A stretch of DNA of 64,000 bases from Phycisphaerales bacterium (GCA_016710275.1 JADJXS010000001.1:1426001-1490000), one strand, 5' to 3'; counted from the first letter of the stretch, positions 17,083 to 26,132 are shown. The notes: generated by a model from the sequence alone, not told the origin. Program-made: numbers and translations.

Positions 17083-17717
17083 GGCAAGCTTCGGGACTCG
17101 GCGCGCTCGAATGCGCCGATTTGCGGGCAAGCGCGCCGCTCGTATCAGCCTTCCCCCGACTCATCTCTGAAATCCCGGTCAGACCTGCAAGGGACCATCT
17201 GACGAGCGACATTCTCGATCGGAGGGTGCGCCGTCTTCGCGCCCCGGCCCGCCCCGGTGACCGGGCGATCGGCCGCACCGTTCCGCAGGCCGTCGCCTGT
17301 GTTGCGACAGGCCGGTTCGTCCCCGGGTCGGTCCGCTCCTGCCCCGCGTCCTCCACTCGCGGTCGCAGAGCGGGTTTTCACGGCGGACGGCTGATCCTGG
17401 TGCGCAGGGCGGCGGAGGCGGTTGCGCTAAGGCCTCGGGGCCGTCCTCGCCGCGACGGGGGCGGCCCGCGCGACTTCCGGGGGGAAGGGGGGAACCTCTG
17501 ATGAACGTCCGAGTCGTCGGCCGACGGATTCGAACCACCGCGATGGATGGATACCCCTCTTTTCGCGGGCTATAATCGCCGGCGAGGGGAGGGAGTTCGT
17601 ATTTCTGCCCCATCGGGTGCGCTCTTCTCTACACAAGGGCGCCCCCGTTTCGCACGCCGTGCGATCGGAATGCGGAATTCCCTCATCGGAGCGACCCGGG
17701 AAAGGAGTTACTGGACC
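17083..17717. other. Long intergenic region with a possible promoter
   Basis: 635 nt without a credible gene; the open frames here have the composition of antisense noise. TATAAT at 17571-17576 is a good -10 but lacks an obvious -35, and would give a leader of about 135 nt to the gene at 17718. CCTGT-gttgcg-ACAGG at about 17298-17313 is a small hairpin. The stretch 17519-17536 contains a T-loop-like 'ggattcgaacc' but no tRNA can be folded around it. Confidence 0.35.
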
Positions 17718-18635
17718 ATGCGTGGTCTCATTCTCGCGACTGCCCTCGCGGCCGTCGCCACATCGGCTTCGCAGGCCGTGGTGGTCTATCAGACCGGTTT
17801 CGAGGCGGCGGAGGGTTTTTCCGTCGGCATGGTGGGCGGACAGGCCGGCTGGACGGTCATCACGGGAACCCCGGCCCGGCTTCAGCCGGTGGTTGCAACG
17901 GCCAACCCGCGGACCGGCGCACAGCACTTTCGACTGGCGAAGCAGGCGAACCTGACCAGCGGCTCGCTCAAGGGCGGCTTCACGCCCATCTTCAACGTTC
18001 CCGCTGCCACGCCCATTTCCGTCTCCGTGGATGTGAACATCAGCGGCACCGACGGGGCGGAATATGCGGTCGCGCTGCAGTCCTCCGCGCAGGGGTTGCT
18101 GACTGCGTTCGTGGATTTCTCATTTCAGGATGACGACGGCGACCTGATCTCCGGCGACATCCTGGTGCAGGACGGCGTGGACTTCGTGCCGACGGGGTTT
18201 GAGTTCGTGCCGGGGCAATACAAGACGCTCCGGATCGACTTTGACCCGGCGACCAACCAACTGACTTATTTCTATGACGGGATGCAGATCTTCACCCACG
18301 GCACCTGGTCCGGAACAGCGATCGACCAGGTGGTGCTGCTTTCGGACAATTTCCAGTTGCCCAATGAGACCGGCGACTTTGACAACCTGCGGGTGGAAAC
18401 GGCGACGACCGATCCCTGCGCGGGCTTCCGGGCGGGCGACGCCAATTGCGACGGTCTGGTGACGAACTTTGACATCGACCCCTTCGTGCTGGCTCTGGTG
18501 AACAACGATGAGCCGGCGCGCCGGCCGGCTACAGCGCCGGCCAGGCTTGCTGGGACGGGCGCGCCTGCTGGGGCGACATCGACCACAACAGCCGATTCGA
18601 CAACTTCGACATCGATCCCTTCGTCGCGTGCCTGA
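17718..18635 (+). CDS. Exported protein with dockerin-like tail, frameshifted near the 3' end
   Basis: A 305-residue protein as read. Residues 1-20 are a signal peptide. Residues 25-225 form a beta-sandwich-like domain ('YQTGFEAAEGFSVG', 'GDFDNLRVE') typical of planctomycete extracellular proteins. Then comes one dockerin-like module, 'GDANCDGLVTNFDIDPFV'. After this the frame diverges: comparison with the near-identical tail of the gene at 19066 shows one missing C near 18519. The second module ('DNFDIDPFV') and the normal end at 18668-18670 are therefore out of frame, and a Thr/Ser-rich tail is read instead. Either the gene has lost its second module or the base is a sequencing error. 'aaaggag' lies 11 nt before the ATG. 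Confidence 0.75.
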   Translation: MRGLILATALAAVATSASQAVVVYQTGFEAAEGFSVGMVGGQAGWTVITGTPARLQPVVATANPRTGAQHFRLAKQANLTSGSLKGGFTPIFNVPAATPISVSVDVNISGTDGAEYAVALQSSAQGLLTAFVDFSFQDDDGDLISGDILVQDGVDFVPTGFEFVPGQYKTLRIDFDPATNQLTYFYDGMQIFTHGTWSGTAIDQVVLLSDNFQLPNETGDFDNLRVETATTDPCAGFRAGDANCDGLVTNFDIDPFVLALVNNDEPARRPATAPARLAGTGAPAGATSTTTADSTTSTSIPSSRA

Positions 18636-18787
18636 TCGTGCTGCCCGAGCCTGGTCAGCCCTGTCCGTAGGCCACAGTGTGAACACCGCCACCGCGCGGA
18701 CTCCCCGGATCGCAGAGGGCGGGCGTTGACGCCTGCAGCGTCCCGCCCCACGATCCGGTGATGAGCCTTGCACAATCGCCCGCCGCC
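18435..18787 (+). repeat. Direct repeat, copy A (353 bp)
   Basis: Nearly identical to 22489-22842. It covers the dockerin-like tail, the stop region, about 90 nt of non-coding DNA with a hairpin, and the first codons of an acetyltransferase gene. Here the acetyltransferase start reads 'MSLAQSPAAATV' and then stops, so it is a dead fragment. Confidence 0.9.
18717..18748 (+). terminator. Two-part hairpin in repeat copy A
   Basis: The outer stem GGGCGGG (18717-18723) pairs with CCCGCCC (18742-18748), around an inner GACGC-ctgca-GCGTC. One outer pair is G-C here and A-T in copy B, a compensatory change that supports the structure. There is no T run. Confidence 0.5.
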
Positions 18788-19065
18788 GCAACAGTCTGAG
18801 GCAAGTCTTTGCACTTCGCGTGCTCGGTCCGCTTTGGCGCGACAGGGATGCGGTCTCTGGCGTTTGGTTTGCACGACGAGGGGACGGCGCTGCGGGCCGA
18901 CATGGTGGCGGTGGGAGCGGGAACGACCGCCTGCGACTGCTCCTCGAACCGCGCTTTCCTGCTTGAACACCCACGCCCGGTCACGATACGCTACCAGCGC
19001 CAGAAGAATAGAATATTCCGGTTGACTATTGCCTGCGTTCGCCCTGTGGGGATTCGGAGCATCGC
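18788..19065. other. Intergenic region before the FG-GAP gene
   Basis: About 280 nt without a recognisable gene. 'cggag' about 10 nt before 19066 may serve as SD. 'agaatagaatattccggttgactatt' around 19003-19028 is the most AT-rich stretch and a likely promoter area. Confidence 0.3.
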
Positions 19066-22000
19066 ATGAACCGGCACACTTGCCGCTTGGTCTGGACAGG
19101 CTCCGTTCTGGCGATCGGCGCTTTGTTCTCACTGTCGCCGATGGCGCGGGCGGCGGATCGTCCCGCGGCTCAGGAACCGGCTGTCGAGACGCCGGCGGAG
19201 CTGGGCGCGGTGATGGGCCGAGCGCTTCGAGAGGAATTCTACGAACCCATCTGGCAAGTCGGCACGCCGGTCGAGGGTGTGGATGGTGCGCTGATGGCGC
19301 CGAACAAGGCGCACGGCTTCCGCACCTACTTCACGCCCGGCGGCGCCGTACTGACGCCGCGAACGCCGCGGGAGGGCGGCGACTGGCGGCTGGGATTGCG
19401 GCTTGAGGGTGTCGAGTGGCGGGTGCAGGATGGCGAATGGCCGGATGGCGAGTCTCCGATTCAATACGGGGATTTGCTGCGCGGCGCTCGGCGCGCTGCG
19501 GGCGCTGCGGACGGGGCGGATCGCGCGGCGACCATGCGTCTCGATCTCCGCTCGGCGGCGGCCGTCGCGGCCGGCGGTGCGATCATCTCGTATGACCGCG
19601 GCGGGGTGCAGGAGTGGTTCGAGAACACGCCGGCGGGGCTGAAGCAGAATTTTGACGTGCTGACGCGGCCGGCGGATGCGGCCGGTCCGCTGCTGCTGAC
19701 GCTCGCGCTCGATACGGATCTGACGGCGATGCAGGACAACGACGGCGGCATCAGTTTCGCGGACGCGCAGTGCGTGCTGGTGCTCAGCTACCGCGACCTG
19801 GTTGTCTACGACGCCGACGGCAAGATCATCCCGGCGGACATGACGCTTCAAGCGGCGGGTGCGGAATCCGGCGCCGCCCGCATCCTGATCCGCGTTGACG
19901 ACGCGAGCGCGAGGTACCCGCTGCTGATCGACCCGCTGATCGTGACGCAGGAGGTGGCGCTCAGCTCGCTGCTGACGATCTCAGACGCCGAGGCCGACGC
20001 CCGGTTCGGCTTCTCCGTCAGCCTCGACGGCGACACGGCGCTGGTGGGCGCCGGCCGTGACGACGGCCCGGCGGGCGCCGATCAGGGCAGCGCGTACGTC
20101 TTCGTCCGCAGCGGATCGAGCTGGTCGCAGCAAGCCAGGCTCACCACCGCAGACGCTGGCGCCGACGACCGGTTCGGCCACTCCGTCAGTATCGAAGGCG
20201 ACACGGCGCTAGTCGGGGCGTACCTTGATGACGGCCCAGCGGGCAGCAACCAAGGCAGCGCGTACGTGTTCGTCCGCAGCGGATCGAGCTGGTCGCAGCA
20301 GGCCAAGCTCGAAGCCGCCGACGCCGCGGTCAACGACCAATTCGGCCTCTCCGTCAGCCTCACGGGCGACACGGCGGTGGTGGGGGCGTGGGGCGACGAT
20401 GGCCCGGCGGGCGTCGATCAGGGCAGCGCGTACGTCTTCACCCGCAGCGGATCGAGCTGGTCGCAGCAGGCAATGCTCGAAGCCGCCGACGCCGCTGCTG
20501 GCGACCGGTTCGGCGCCTCCCTCAGCCTTTCCGGCGACACGGCGCTGGTGGGGGCCTTTCTTGACGACAGCCAGGGGAGGACCGATCAAGGCAGCGCGTA
20601 CGTCTTCGTCCGCAGCGGATCGAGCTGGTCGCAGCAGGCCAAGCTCACCGCCGCCGACGCCGCTGCCAGCGACCGATTCGGCGTCTCCGTCAGCCTCGAC
20701 GGCGACACGGCGCTGGTAGGAGCCAACCTTGACGACGGCCTGGCTGGCAGCGATCAAGGCAGCGCGTACGTCTTCGTCCGCAGTGGGTCGAGCTGGTCGC
20801 AGCAGGCCAAGCTCGAAGCCACAGATGCCGCGGCCGGTGACTGGTTCGGCTCCTCCGTCAGCCTCTCGGGCGACACGGCACTGGTTGGGGCCTACCTTGA
20901 CGACGGCCCGGCGGGCGCCGATCAGGGCAGCGCGTGTGTCTTCGTCCGCAGCGGATCAAGCTGGTCGCAACAGGCCAAGCTCACCGCCGCCGACGCCGCG
21001 ACCGGCGACCGTTTCGGCGTCTCCGTCAGTCTCGACGACGACACGGCGCTGGTGGGGGCGTACCTAGTTGACGGCTTGGCGGGTGCCGATCAAGGTAGTG
21101 CGTACGTCTTCATCCGCAGCGGACCGGACTGGTCACAGCAGGCCAAGCTTGAAGCGGCATCGCGCGATTTATCCGCTCAAGACCGGTTCGGCGCCTCCGT
21201 CAGCCTATCCGGAGACACGGCGCTAGTAGGGGCTTTCCTTGACTCCGGCCCTGCGGGTGTAGAGCAGGGCAGCGCGTATGTCTTCGTCCGCAACGGATCG
21301 AGCTGGTCACAGCAGGCCAAGCTCACCGCCGCCGACGCCGAAGCCGGCGACTGGTTCGGCGGCTCCCTCAGTCTCGATGGCGACATGGCACTGGTGGGTG
21401 CCTACTACGACAGCGGCCTGGCGGGTGTAGAACAGGGCAGCGTGTACGTCTTCGTCCGCAGCGGACCGAACTGGTCACAGCAGGCCAAGCTCACCGCCGC
21501 CGACGCCGAGGCCGGCGACAGGTTCGGCGTTTCCGTCAGCCTCGATGGCGACACGGCATTGGTTGGGGCGCAAAATGACAACGACTTGGCGGGCTTCGAC
21601 CAAGGCAGCGCGTACGTCTTCGTCCGCAACGGATCGAGCTGGTCGCAGCAGGCCAAGCTCACCGCCGCCGACGCCGCAGCCGGCGACTTATTCGGTGACT
21701 CAGTCAGCCTCGACGAGGACACAGCGCTGGTTGGGGCGCTCTTTGACAGCGGCCCGGCAGGCAGCCGTCAGGGCGGCGCGTACGTCTTCGTCCGCAGCGG
21801 ATCGAGCTGGTCACAACAGGCCAAGCTCATCGCCGCCGACGCCGCGGCCAACGACCGGTTCGGCAACTCCGTCAGTATCGAAGGTGACACAGCGCTGGTT
21901 GGGGCGTTCGGCGACGACGGCCAGGCGGGTGTCGATCAGGGCAGCGCGTACGTCTTCGTCCGCAGCGGATCGAGTTGGTCGCAGCAAGCCAAGCTCACCG

Positions 22001-22725
22001 CAGCCGCCGCCGCGGCCAACGACCAATTCGGCAGCTCCGTCAGCCTCTCCGGCGACACGGCCCTGATTGGGGCGCACTTCAACGACGGCCCGGCGGGCAC
22101 CGATCAGGGCAGCGCGTACGTCTTCGTCCGCAGCGGATCGAGCTGGTCGCAGCAGGCCAGGCTCGAAGCCGCCGACGCCGCAGCCGGCGACGGGTTCGGC
22201 GGGTCCGTCAGTCTCGACGGCGATACGGCGCTGGTTGGGGCGTACGGCGACGACGGCTCGGCGGGCGTCGATCAGGGCAACGCGTTTGTCTTCCGCCTGC
22301 GAAACGACGCCGATGGCGACGGTGTGGCCGACGTGTTCGACAACTGCCCAGCGCTCGCGAATCCCAATCAGGAGGACGCCGACGGCGACGGCGTCGGAGA
22401 CCTGTGCGACAATTGTCCCGCGCTCGCGAATCCCAATCAGGAGGACACGGACGGCGACGGCATCGGCGATCTGTGCGACTGCCTCCGCGGCGACGCCAAC
22501 TGCGATGGCCTGGTGACGAACTTCGACATCGACCCCTTCGTGCTGGCTCTGGTGAACAACGATGAGCCGGCGCCGCCGGCCGGCTACAGCGCCGGCCAGG
22601 CCTGCTGGGACGGGCGCGCCTGCTGGGGCGACATCGACCACAACAGCCGATTCGACAACTTCGACATCGATCCCTTCGTCGCGTGCCTGATTGTTCTGCC
22701 CGAGCCTGGTCAGCCCTGTCCGTAG
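19066..22725 (+). CDS. Exported FG-GAP repeat protein with type-3 and dockerin-like tail
   Basis: A 1219-residue extracellular protein. Residues 1-30 are a signal peptide. Residues 35-295 form an N-terminal beta domain ending 'RVDDASARYPLLIDPL', common in planctomycete surface proteins. Residues 305-1075 hold 14 tandem repeats of about 54 residues, each with 'D.FG.SVSL.GDTALVGA', 'DQGSAYVFVRSGSSWSQQA' and a linker. FG-GAP-like repeats build seven-bladed propellers, so 14 fits two. Two thrombospondin type-3-like calcium repeats ('DADGDGV...DNCP') follow, then two dockerin-like NFDIDPFV modules at the end. Propellers of this kind usually bind other proteins or calcium at the surface. The ATG at 19066 has 'cggag' upstream. 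The repeats are similar enough at DNA level to recombine. Confidence 0.88.
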   Translation: MNRHTCRLVWTGSVLAIGALFSLSPMARAADRPAAQEPAVETPAELGAVMGRALREEFYEPIWQVGTPVEGVDGALMAPNKAHGFRTYFTPGGAVLTPRTPREGGDWRLGLRLEGVEWRVQDGEWPDGESPIQYGDLLRGARRAAGAADGADRAATMRLDLRSAAAVAAGGAIISYDRGGVQEWFENTPAGLKQNFDVLTRPADAAGPLLLTLALDTDLTAMQDNDGGISFADAQCVLVLSYRDLVVYDADGKIIPADMTLQAAGAESGAARILIRVDDASARYPLLIDPLIVTQEVALSSLLTISDAEADARFGFSVSLDGDTALVGAGRDDGPAGADQGSAYVFVRSGSSWSQQARLTTADAGADDRFGHSVSIEGDTALVGAYLDDGPAGSNQGSAYVFVRSGSSWSQQAKLEAADAAVNDQFGLSVSLTGDTAVVGAWGDDGPAGVDQGSAYVFTRSGSSWSQQAMLEAADAAAGDRFGASLSLSGDTALVGAFLDDSQGRTDQGSAYVFVRSGSSWSQQAKLTAADAAASDRFGVSVSLDGDTALVGANLDDGLAGSDQGSAYVFVRSGSSWSQQAKLEATDAAAGDWFGSSVSLSGDTALVGAYLDDGPAGADQGSACVFVRSGSSWSQQAKLTAADAATGDRFGVSVSLDDDTALVGAYLVDGLAGADQGSAYVFIRSGPDWSQQAKLEAASRDLSAQDRFGASVSLSGDTALVGAFLDSGPAGVEQGSAYVFVRNGSSWSQQAKLTAADAEAGDWFGGSLSLDGDMALVGAYYDSGLAGVEQGSVYVFVRSGPNWSQQAKLTAADAEAGDRFGVSVSLDGDTALVGAQNDNDLAGFDQGSAYVFVRNGSSWSQQAKLTAADAAAGDLFGDSVSLDEDTALVGALFDSGPAGSRQGGAYVFVRSGSSWSQQAKLIAADAAANDRFGNSVSIEGDTALVGAFGDDGQAGVDQGSAYVFVRSGSSWSQQAKLTAAAAAANDQFGSSVSLSGDTALIGAHFNDGPAGTDQGSAYVFVRSGSSWSQQARLEAADAAAGDGFGGSVSLDGDTALVGAYGDDGSAGVDQGNAFVFRLRNDADGDGVADVFDNCPALANPNQEDADGDGVGDLCDNCPALANPNQEDTDGDGIGDLCDCLRGDANCDGLVTNFDIDPFVLALVNNDEPAPPAGYSAGQACWDGRACWGDIDHNSRFDNFDIDPFVACLIVLPEPGQPCP
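19981..22295 (+). repeat. 14 tandem repeats of about 162 bp inside the FG-GAP gene
   Basis: Each unit contains near-constant blocks such as 'cagcgcgtacgtcttcgtcc' and 'gagctggtcgcagca'. Units are 159-171 bp and keep the frame. The eighth is slightly longer because of an 'SRDLSA' insertion in its linker. Confidence 0.9.
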
Positions 22726-22842
22726 GCCACTGTGTGAACAACGCCACCGCGCGGACTCCCCGGATCGCAGGGAGCGGGCGTTGACGCCTGCAGCGTCCCG
22801 CTCCACGATCCGGCGATGAGCCTCGCACATTCGCCCGCCGCC
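22489..22842 (+). repeat. Direct repeat, copy B (354 bp)
   Basis: Partner of 18435-18787. This copy has intact frames on both sides: the tail of the FG-GAP protein and the real start of the acetyltransferase at 22816. It is one base longer than copy A. Confidence 0.9.
22771..22804 (+). terminator. Two-part hairpin in repeat copy B
   Basis: The outer stem GGAGCGGG (22771-22778) pairs with CCCGCTCC (22797-22804), around an inner GACGC-ctgca-GCGTC. It lies between the FG-GAP stop and the acetyltransferase start. Probably a terminator or attenuator; no T run follows. Confidence 0.5.
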
Positions 22843-23289
22843 TTCACCATTCGCCCGGCCGGTCCGCCGGACCTCCCGGCCTGGCTGGCGCTGCGCATGG
22901 CCTTCTGGCCCGAGGATTCCGAGGCCGCGCATCGCGAGCAGATGGCCGACATCCTCGGTGACGCCGACCAGGCGGCCCTGCTGCTGTTCCAGGATGGCGG
23001 GCGGCTCTGCGGGTTTGCCGAGGTGACGATTCACCCGCGCGCGATCGGCTGCGAGACGCATCGCGTCGGCTACCTGGAGGGTTGGTTCGTTGAGGAGGGG
23101 CTGCGCCGGTGCGGCCACGGCCGGCGGCTGGTTGAGGAGGCGGAGCGCTGGGCCGCGTCGCGCGGGGCGCGTGAAATGGCCTCCGACACCCAGCTCGACA
23201 ACGGCATCAGTCGCGCCGCACACGCCCGGCTCGGATACGAGGAAGTGCAGGCGCTGGTCCACTTCCGCAAGCGCCTGCGAAGCGATTAA
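22816..23289 (+). CDS. AAC(6')-like GNAT acetyltransferase
   Basis: A 157-residue GNAT protein. 'WLALRMAFWPEDSEAAH' at the N-terminus, 'GFAEVTIHP', 'YLEGWFVEEGLRRCGHGRRL' (the acetyl-CoA loop, here R-R-C-G-H-G-R), 'EMASDTQLDN' and 'RLGYEEVQALVHFRKRL' follow the order seen in aminoglycoside 6'-N-acetyltransferases of the AAC(6')-I type. Chromosomal homologues often act on other amines, so resistance should not be assumed. It starts 91 nt after the FG-GAP gene; a hairpin lies between them, so co-transcription is uncertain. The SD is weak. The 5' end of this gene is duplicated as a dead fragment at 18763-18787. Confidence 0.8.
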   Translation: MSLAHSPAAFTIRPAGPPDLPAWLALRMAFWPEDSEAAHREQMADILGDADQAALLLFQDGGRLCGFAEVTIHPRAIGCETHRVGYLEGWFVEEGLRRCGHGRRLVEEAERWAASRGAREMASDTQLDNGISRAAHARLGYEEVQALVHFRKRLRSD

Positions 23290-23325
23290 CGCCCGGCGCG
23301 CGGTCGGATTGCGGCGGTGCGAGTT

Positions 23326-25836
23326 CTACGACCCCAGCAGCACCGCCACGAATGCATCGATGTCAAAGTTGTTCACGTAGCCGTCGCCGTTGACGTCGGC
23401 GCGGAAGTTCCACTCGCCGTTGAGCAGCGTCTGCACGAACGGGTCGATGTCGAAGTTGTTGACGACGCCGTCGTTGTTCACGTCGCCCGGGCCGCCGCCG
23501 AAGCCGTTCATCGCCAGGATGTGGTTGTAGCGCGTCACCCCGGCCGAGCCGGATTCCTCGAACGCCACGATGCAGGCGGTGTGATAGCCGGAGTCGATCA
23601 GCGTCCAGATGAACTCGAAGTTGTCGCTGTCGGTTCGCGTCATCTGGTTGCCGGCGTTGCACAGGGCGATGATCTCGGCGTCCGTTCGCGTGAAGGGCTG
23701 GTCGAAGATCGCGTGGCAGCGAACGGTGGTGCGATCCTCGCGGGTGGCGCGCACGCGGAAGAACCGCTGCGAGATATCGGGGTTGAGTGAGTTCGTGGGT
23801 GCGGTCATCAGCGCCGCCGGCGGCTCGCGGTCGAGGTAGAAGGGCAGCCGGAAGTCGTTGAAGATCGGCCCGCCGTTGTTGCGCTGCCGGAACGCCAGCA
23901 CGCGCAGGTAATTCACGCCCTCCGGCAGCAGCGTCGCGTCGATCACCTGTTGGTACAGCCCGCTGCCTCCGCCGTGGCGCGGCGAGCGGGTCGTGACGAA
24001 CTGCTCGAAGCCGTAGGCCACACCGCCGAGAATGTCGACCGCGCCGCTGCCGTTGAAATCGCCGCCGGCGTTGAGCTTGAATACCGCGTTGTCGTCCTCG
24101 TGCGGATCGAGCGGGTCGGGATCGGTCGTCTGAAGCTGGATGCTGAACGAATCCGCGGTCACGATCGGCAACTCGGCGATGCGCCGGCGATATGCGGGCA
24201 CGCCGTTGTCATCGGGCGGGATCGTTCCGCTGGTGGGGAAGAGCGTCAGCGCACCGGCGGGTTTGGCGGGGCCGTAGGCCACGTATCCCCTGCGTGCGAT
24301 GTTCCGCGGCACGCGGATGGTCACAAACTTGTTCCCATCGACGACCAGCACGTTGGAAATGTTGTTGCCCGGGTCCACAACCGGGTCATCGGCGTTGCCG
24401 GTCAGTTCGTGCAGGCGCGTGCCGGGATCGAAGTTGGTCGCGACGACGCGCTGGTCGAAGGTCGTGCCCGCGGTGCTCTGGTTGTCGCTGAGGCCGACCA
24501 GCAGCACGTTGTCGCGCTCATAGACGATCACGTCTTCATCATTGGAGCGGATGAACCAGCCGTCGCGGGCGTATTCATTGTGCAGCCGGACCAGGCGGCG
24601 GATCTGCTCGCCGAACTGCCCGCCCAGCGCGTCGCCGCGGCCGGATTGCGGGAAGGGGCGCGATCCGAACTCGCCCGCGTTGTGATAGACGAGCGGATAG
24701 CCGGTTTTCGTGAGAATGAAGGCGTGGGCGAGGTTGTCATCCGCGGGCGGGCCGTTGTCGTGGCTGCTGACGAAGGAGACGCCGCGCGAACCGTCAAACG
24801 CGCTGCCGTCGGAAGCGTCGATGGTCTGGTACAGGATCGTCATCCAGTTGCCGAAGCCGTTGGCGTTGAGCTGGTCATGCATCGCGAAGTAGAGCGGGAA
24901 GTCCAGCGCGTCGCGGTTGCCGAAGCCGTCCTTGCGGATGTACGAAGCGACCGTCGCCATGTTTCCGTCGAACACTTCGCCGAAGGAGAACGGCGTCGTC
25001 GGCGCGCCGTTCAGCGCCGGCCGACCGCGCAGATACACCACGTCGTCGTGGAACACGTCGAAATACCAGGTCGGCATGTGCTTGGCCGCGTCGATGCGAA
25101 AACCATCCACCCCCTGCACTTCCAGCAGCCAGCGCGTGTAGCGCAGCAGCACGCCGGTTGCATTCTCGGCGATCGGGTCGCCCGCGAGCGGGTCCGCCAG
25201 GTTGAACGGGTGGTAGCCGCGGCTGTCGGCCGGCAGGTCCAGATCGGGATACCAGCGGCGGTTATTGGCGTTGATTTGCGCATTGGGCAGGTTATTAGCG
25301 CCGGTTGTCGCCGGTTGGCGCACATAGACGTGATTCTTCTCCTGAGCGATGTCGATCAACCCGGCCAGCCGCATCGTCAGCACGTCCGACGAGCCGGGCG
25401 GATGAAAATCGCCGAAGGAATCCTCCGGCAGCGAGACGGCGAAGCCGGGGTAACCGCCGGAAGTAGCGAAGCCGGGGGTGGTATGGTCGCGGAAGCCGTT
25501 GTGGTTCAGGATCAGGTCCACGAATACGGATACATCGGCGGTGTGCGCGGCGTCGACCATCGCGCGGAAGGATTGCTCGGTGCCGTAGAGCGTGGGGTTC
25601 AGTGGCGTGCCGAGGTTGAAACGATCGAAGACGTCGTAACCGACGCTGAATCCGCCGGTGTCGGCCCGCCCGGGCGGCGGCAGCCAAAGGGCCGAGTATC
25701 CGGACGTAAAGACGTCGGGCATGCGCCGCTCGATCGTTTCCCAACGCGCCTCGAAGTACTGCAGCAGGACGCTTGCACCGGCGGCGGGCAGGCAGACCGC
25801 GATCAGCAGGGTCGCGGTGAGTCGTCCTCGAAACAT
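23326..25836 (-). CDS. Exported GH13 alpha-amylase-like enzyme with dockerin-like tail
   Basis: An 836-residue secreted glycoside hydrolase. Residues 1-20 are a signal peptide. The TIM barrel spans about 25-440 and has all the GH13 signatures: 'DLILNHNG' (region I), 'GFRIDAAKH' with nucleophile Asp249, 'FGEVFDG' with acid/base Glu287, and 'SSHDN' with Asp360. It should cleave alpha-glucans. The calcium-site residues appear present. After the barrel come beta domains, then two dockerin-like modules, 'GDVNNDGVVNNFDIDPFV' and 'DVNGDGYVNNFDIDAFV', at the very end. The ATG at 25836 has 'aaggag' 8 nt upstream. It converges with the acetyltransferase gene, 36 nt apart. The dockerin-like tail suggests display or attachment rather than free secretion. 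Confidence 0.88.
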   Translation of the reverse strand: MFRGRLTATLLIAVCLPAAGASVLLQYFEARWETIERRMPDVFTSGYSALWLPPPGRADTGGFSVGYDVFDRFNLGTPLNPTLYGTEQSFRAMVDAAHTADVSVFVDLILNHNGFRDHTTPGFATSGGYPGFAVSLPEDSFGDFHPPGSSDVLTMRLAGLIDIAQEKNHVYVRQPATTGANNLPNAQINANNRRWYPDLDLPADSRGYHPFNLADPLAGDPIAENATGVLLRYTRWLLEVQGVDGFRIDAAKHMPTWYFDVFHDDVVYLRGRPALNGAPTTPFSFGEVFDGNMATVASYIRKDGFGNRDALDFPLYFAMHDQLNANGFGNWMTILYQTIDASDGSAFDGSRGVSFVSSHDNGPPADDNLAHAFILTKTGYPLVYHNAGEFGSRPFPQSGRGDALGGQFGEQIRRLVRLHNEYARDGWFIRSNDEDVIVYERDNVLLVGLSDNQSTAGTTFDQRVVATNFDPGTRLHELTGNADDPVVDPGNNISNVLVVDGNKFVTIRVPRNIARRGYVAYGPAKPAGALTLFPTSGTIPPDDNGVPAYRRRIAELPIVTADSFSIQLQTTDPDPLDPHEDDNAVFKLNAGGDFNGSGAVDILGGVAYGFEQFVTTRSPRHGGGSGLYQQVIDATLLPEGVNYLRVLAFRQRNNGGPIFNDFRLPFYLDREPPAALMTAPTNSLNPDISQRFFRVRATREDRTTVRCHAIFDQPFTRTDAEIIALCNAGNQMTRTDSDNFEFIWTLIDSGYHTACIVAFEESGSAGVTRYNHILAMNGFGGGPGDVNNDGVVNNFDIDPFVQTLLNGEWNFRADVNGDGYVNNFDIDAFVAVLLGS

Positions 25837-26132
25837 CGTCGCGGCTCCTTCCCGGCGCATACGGCCTTTCTGATCCCCGGCGGCACGGGGGCTGCGAGGG
25901 GAGATTCGGCCGGGCGGTTGCCGCACCCGGTCCGAAATCGTCCTGATTGTAAGGAGAAGGGCGTGGACGAAGAAGAAAAACCGGCGGTGGAATGGGGGCG
26001 GTGGGGGTCGGGTGTACTCGCAGCCGGATGGTCGCCCGCACCGGCCGGCGACGCGGCCGCAGCGTTGGTCGGCGGACTCGTGGGGTGCAGAAGTGGAATT
26101 TCCGCAGGGAGTCGGCGAAAATCCCCCGTCCT

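Noticed and set aside
17079..17501. 140-codon frame in the gap after the BtpA gene
   Set aside because: Arg/Ala/Pro-rich low-information sequence, no SD and no motif.
17519..17640. tRNA-like T-loop 'ggttcgaatcc' on the minus strand
   Set aside because: The five T-stem pairs form only with two wobble pairs, and no acceptor partner, D-arm or anticodon arm lies at the right distance.
19981..22295. Regular repeats as a CRISPR array
   Set aside because: The units are about 162 bp, stay in frame and encode a conserved protein repeat; no short direct repeats with unique spacers.
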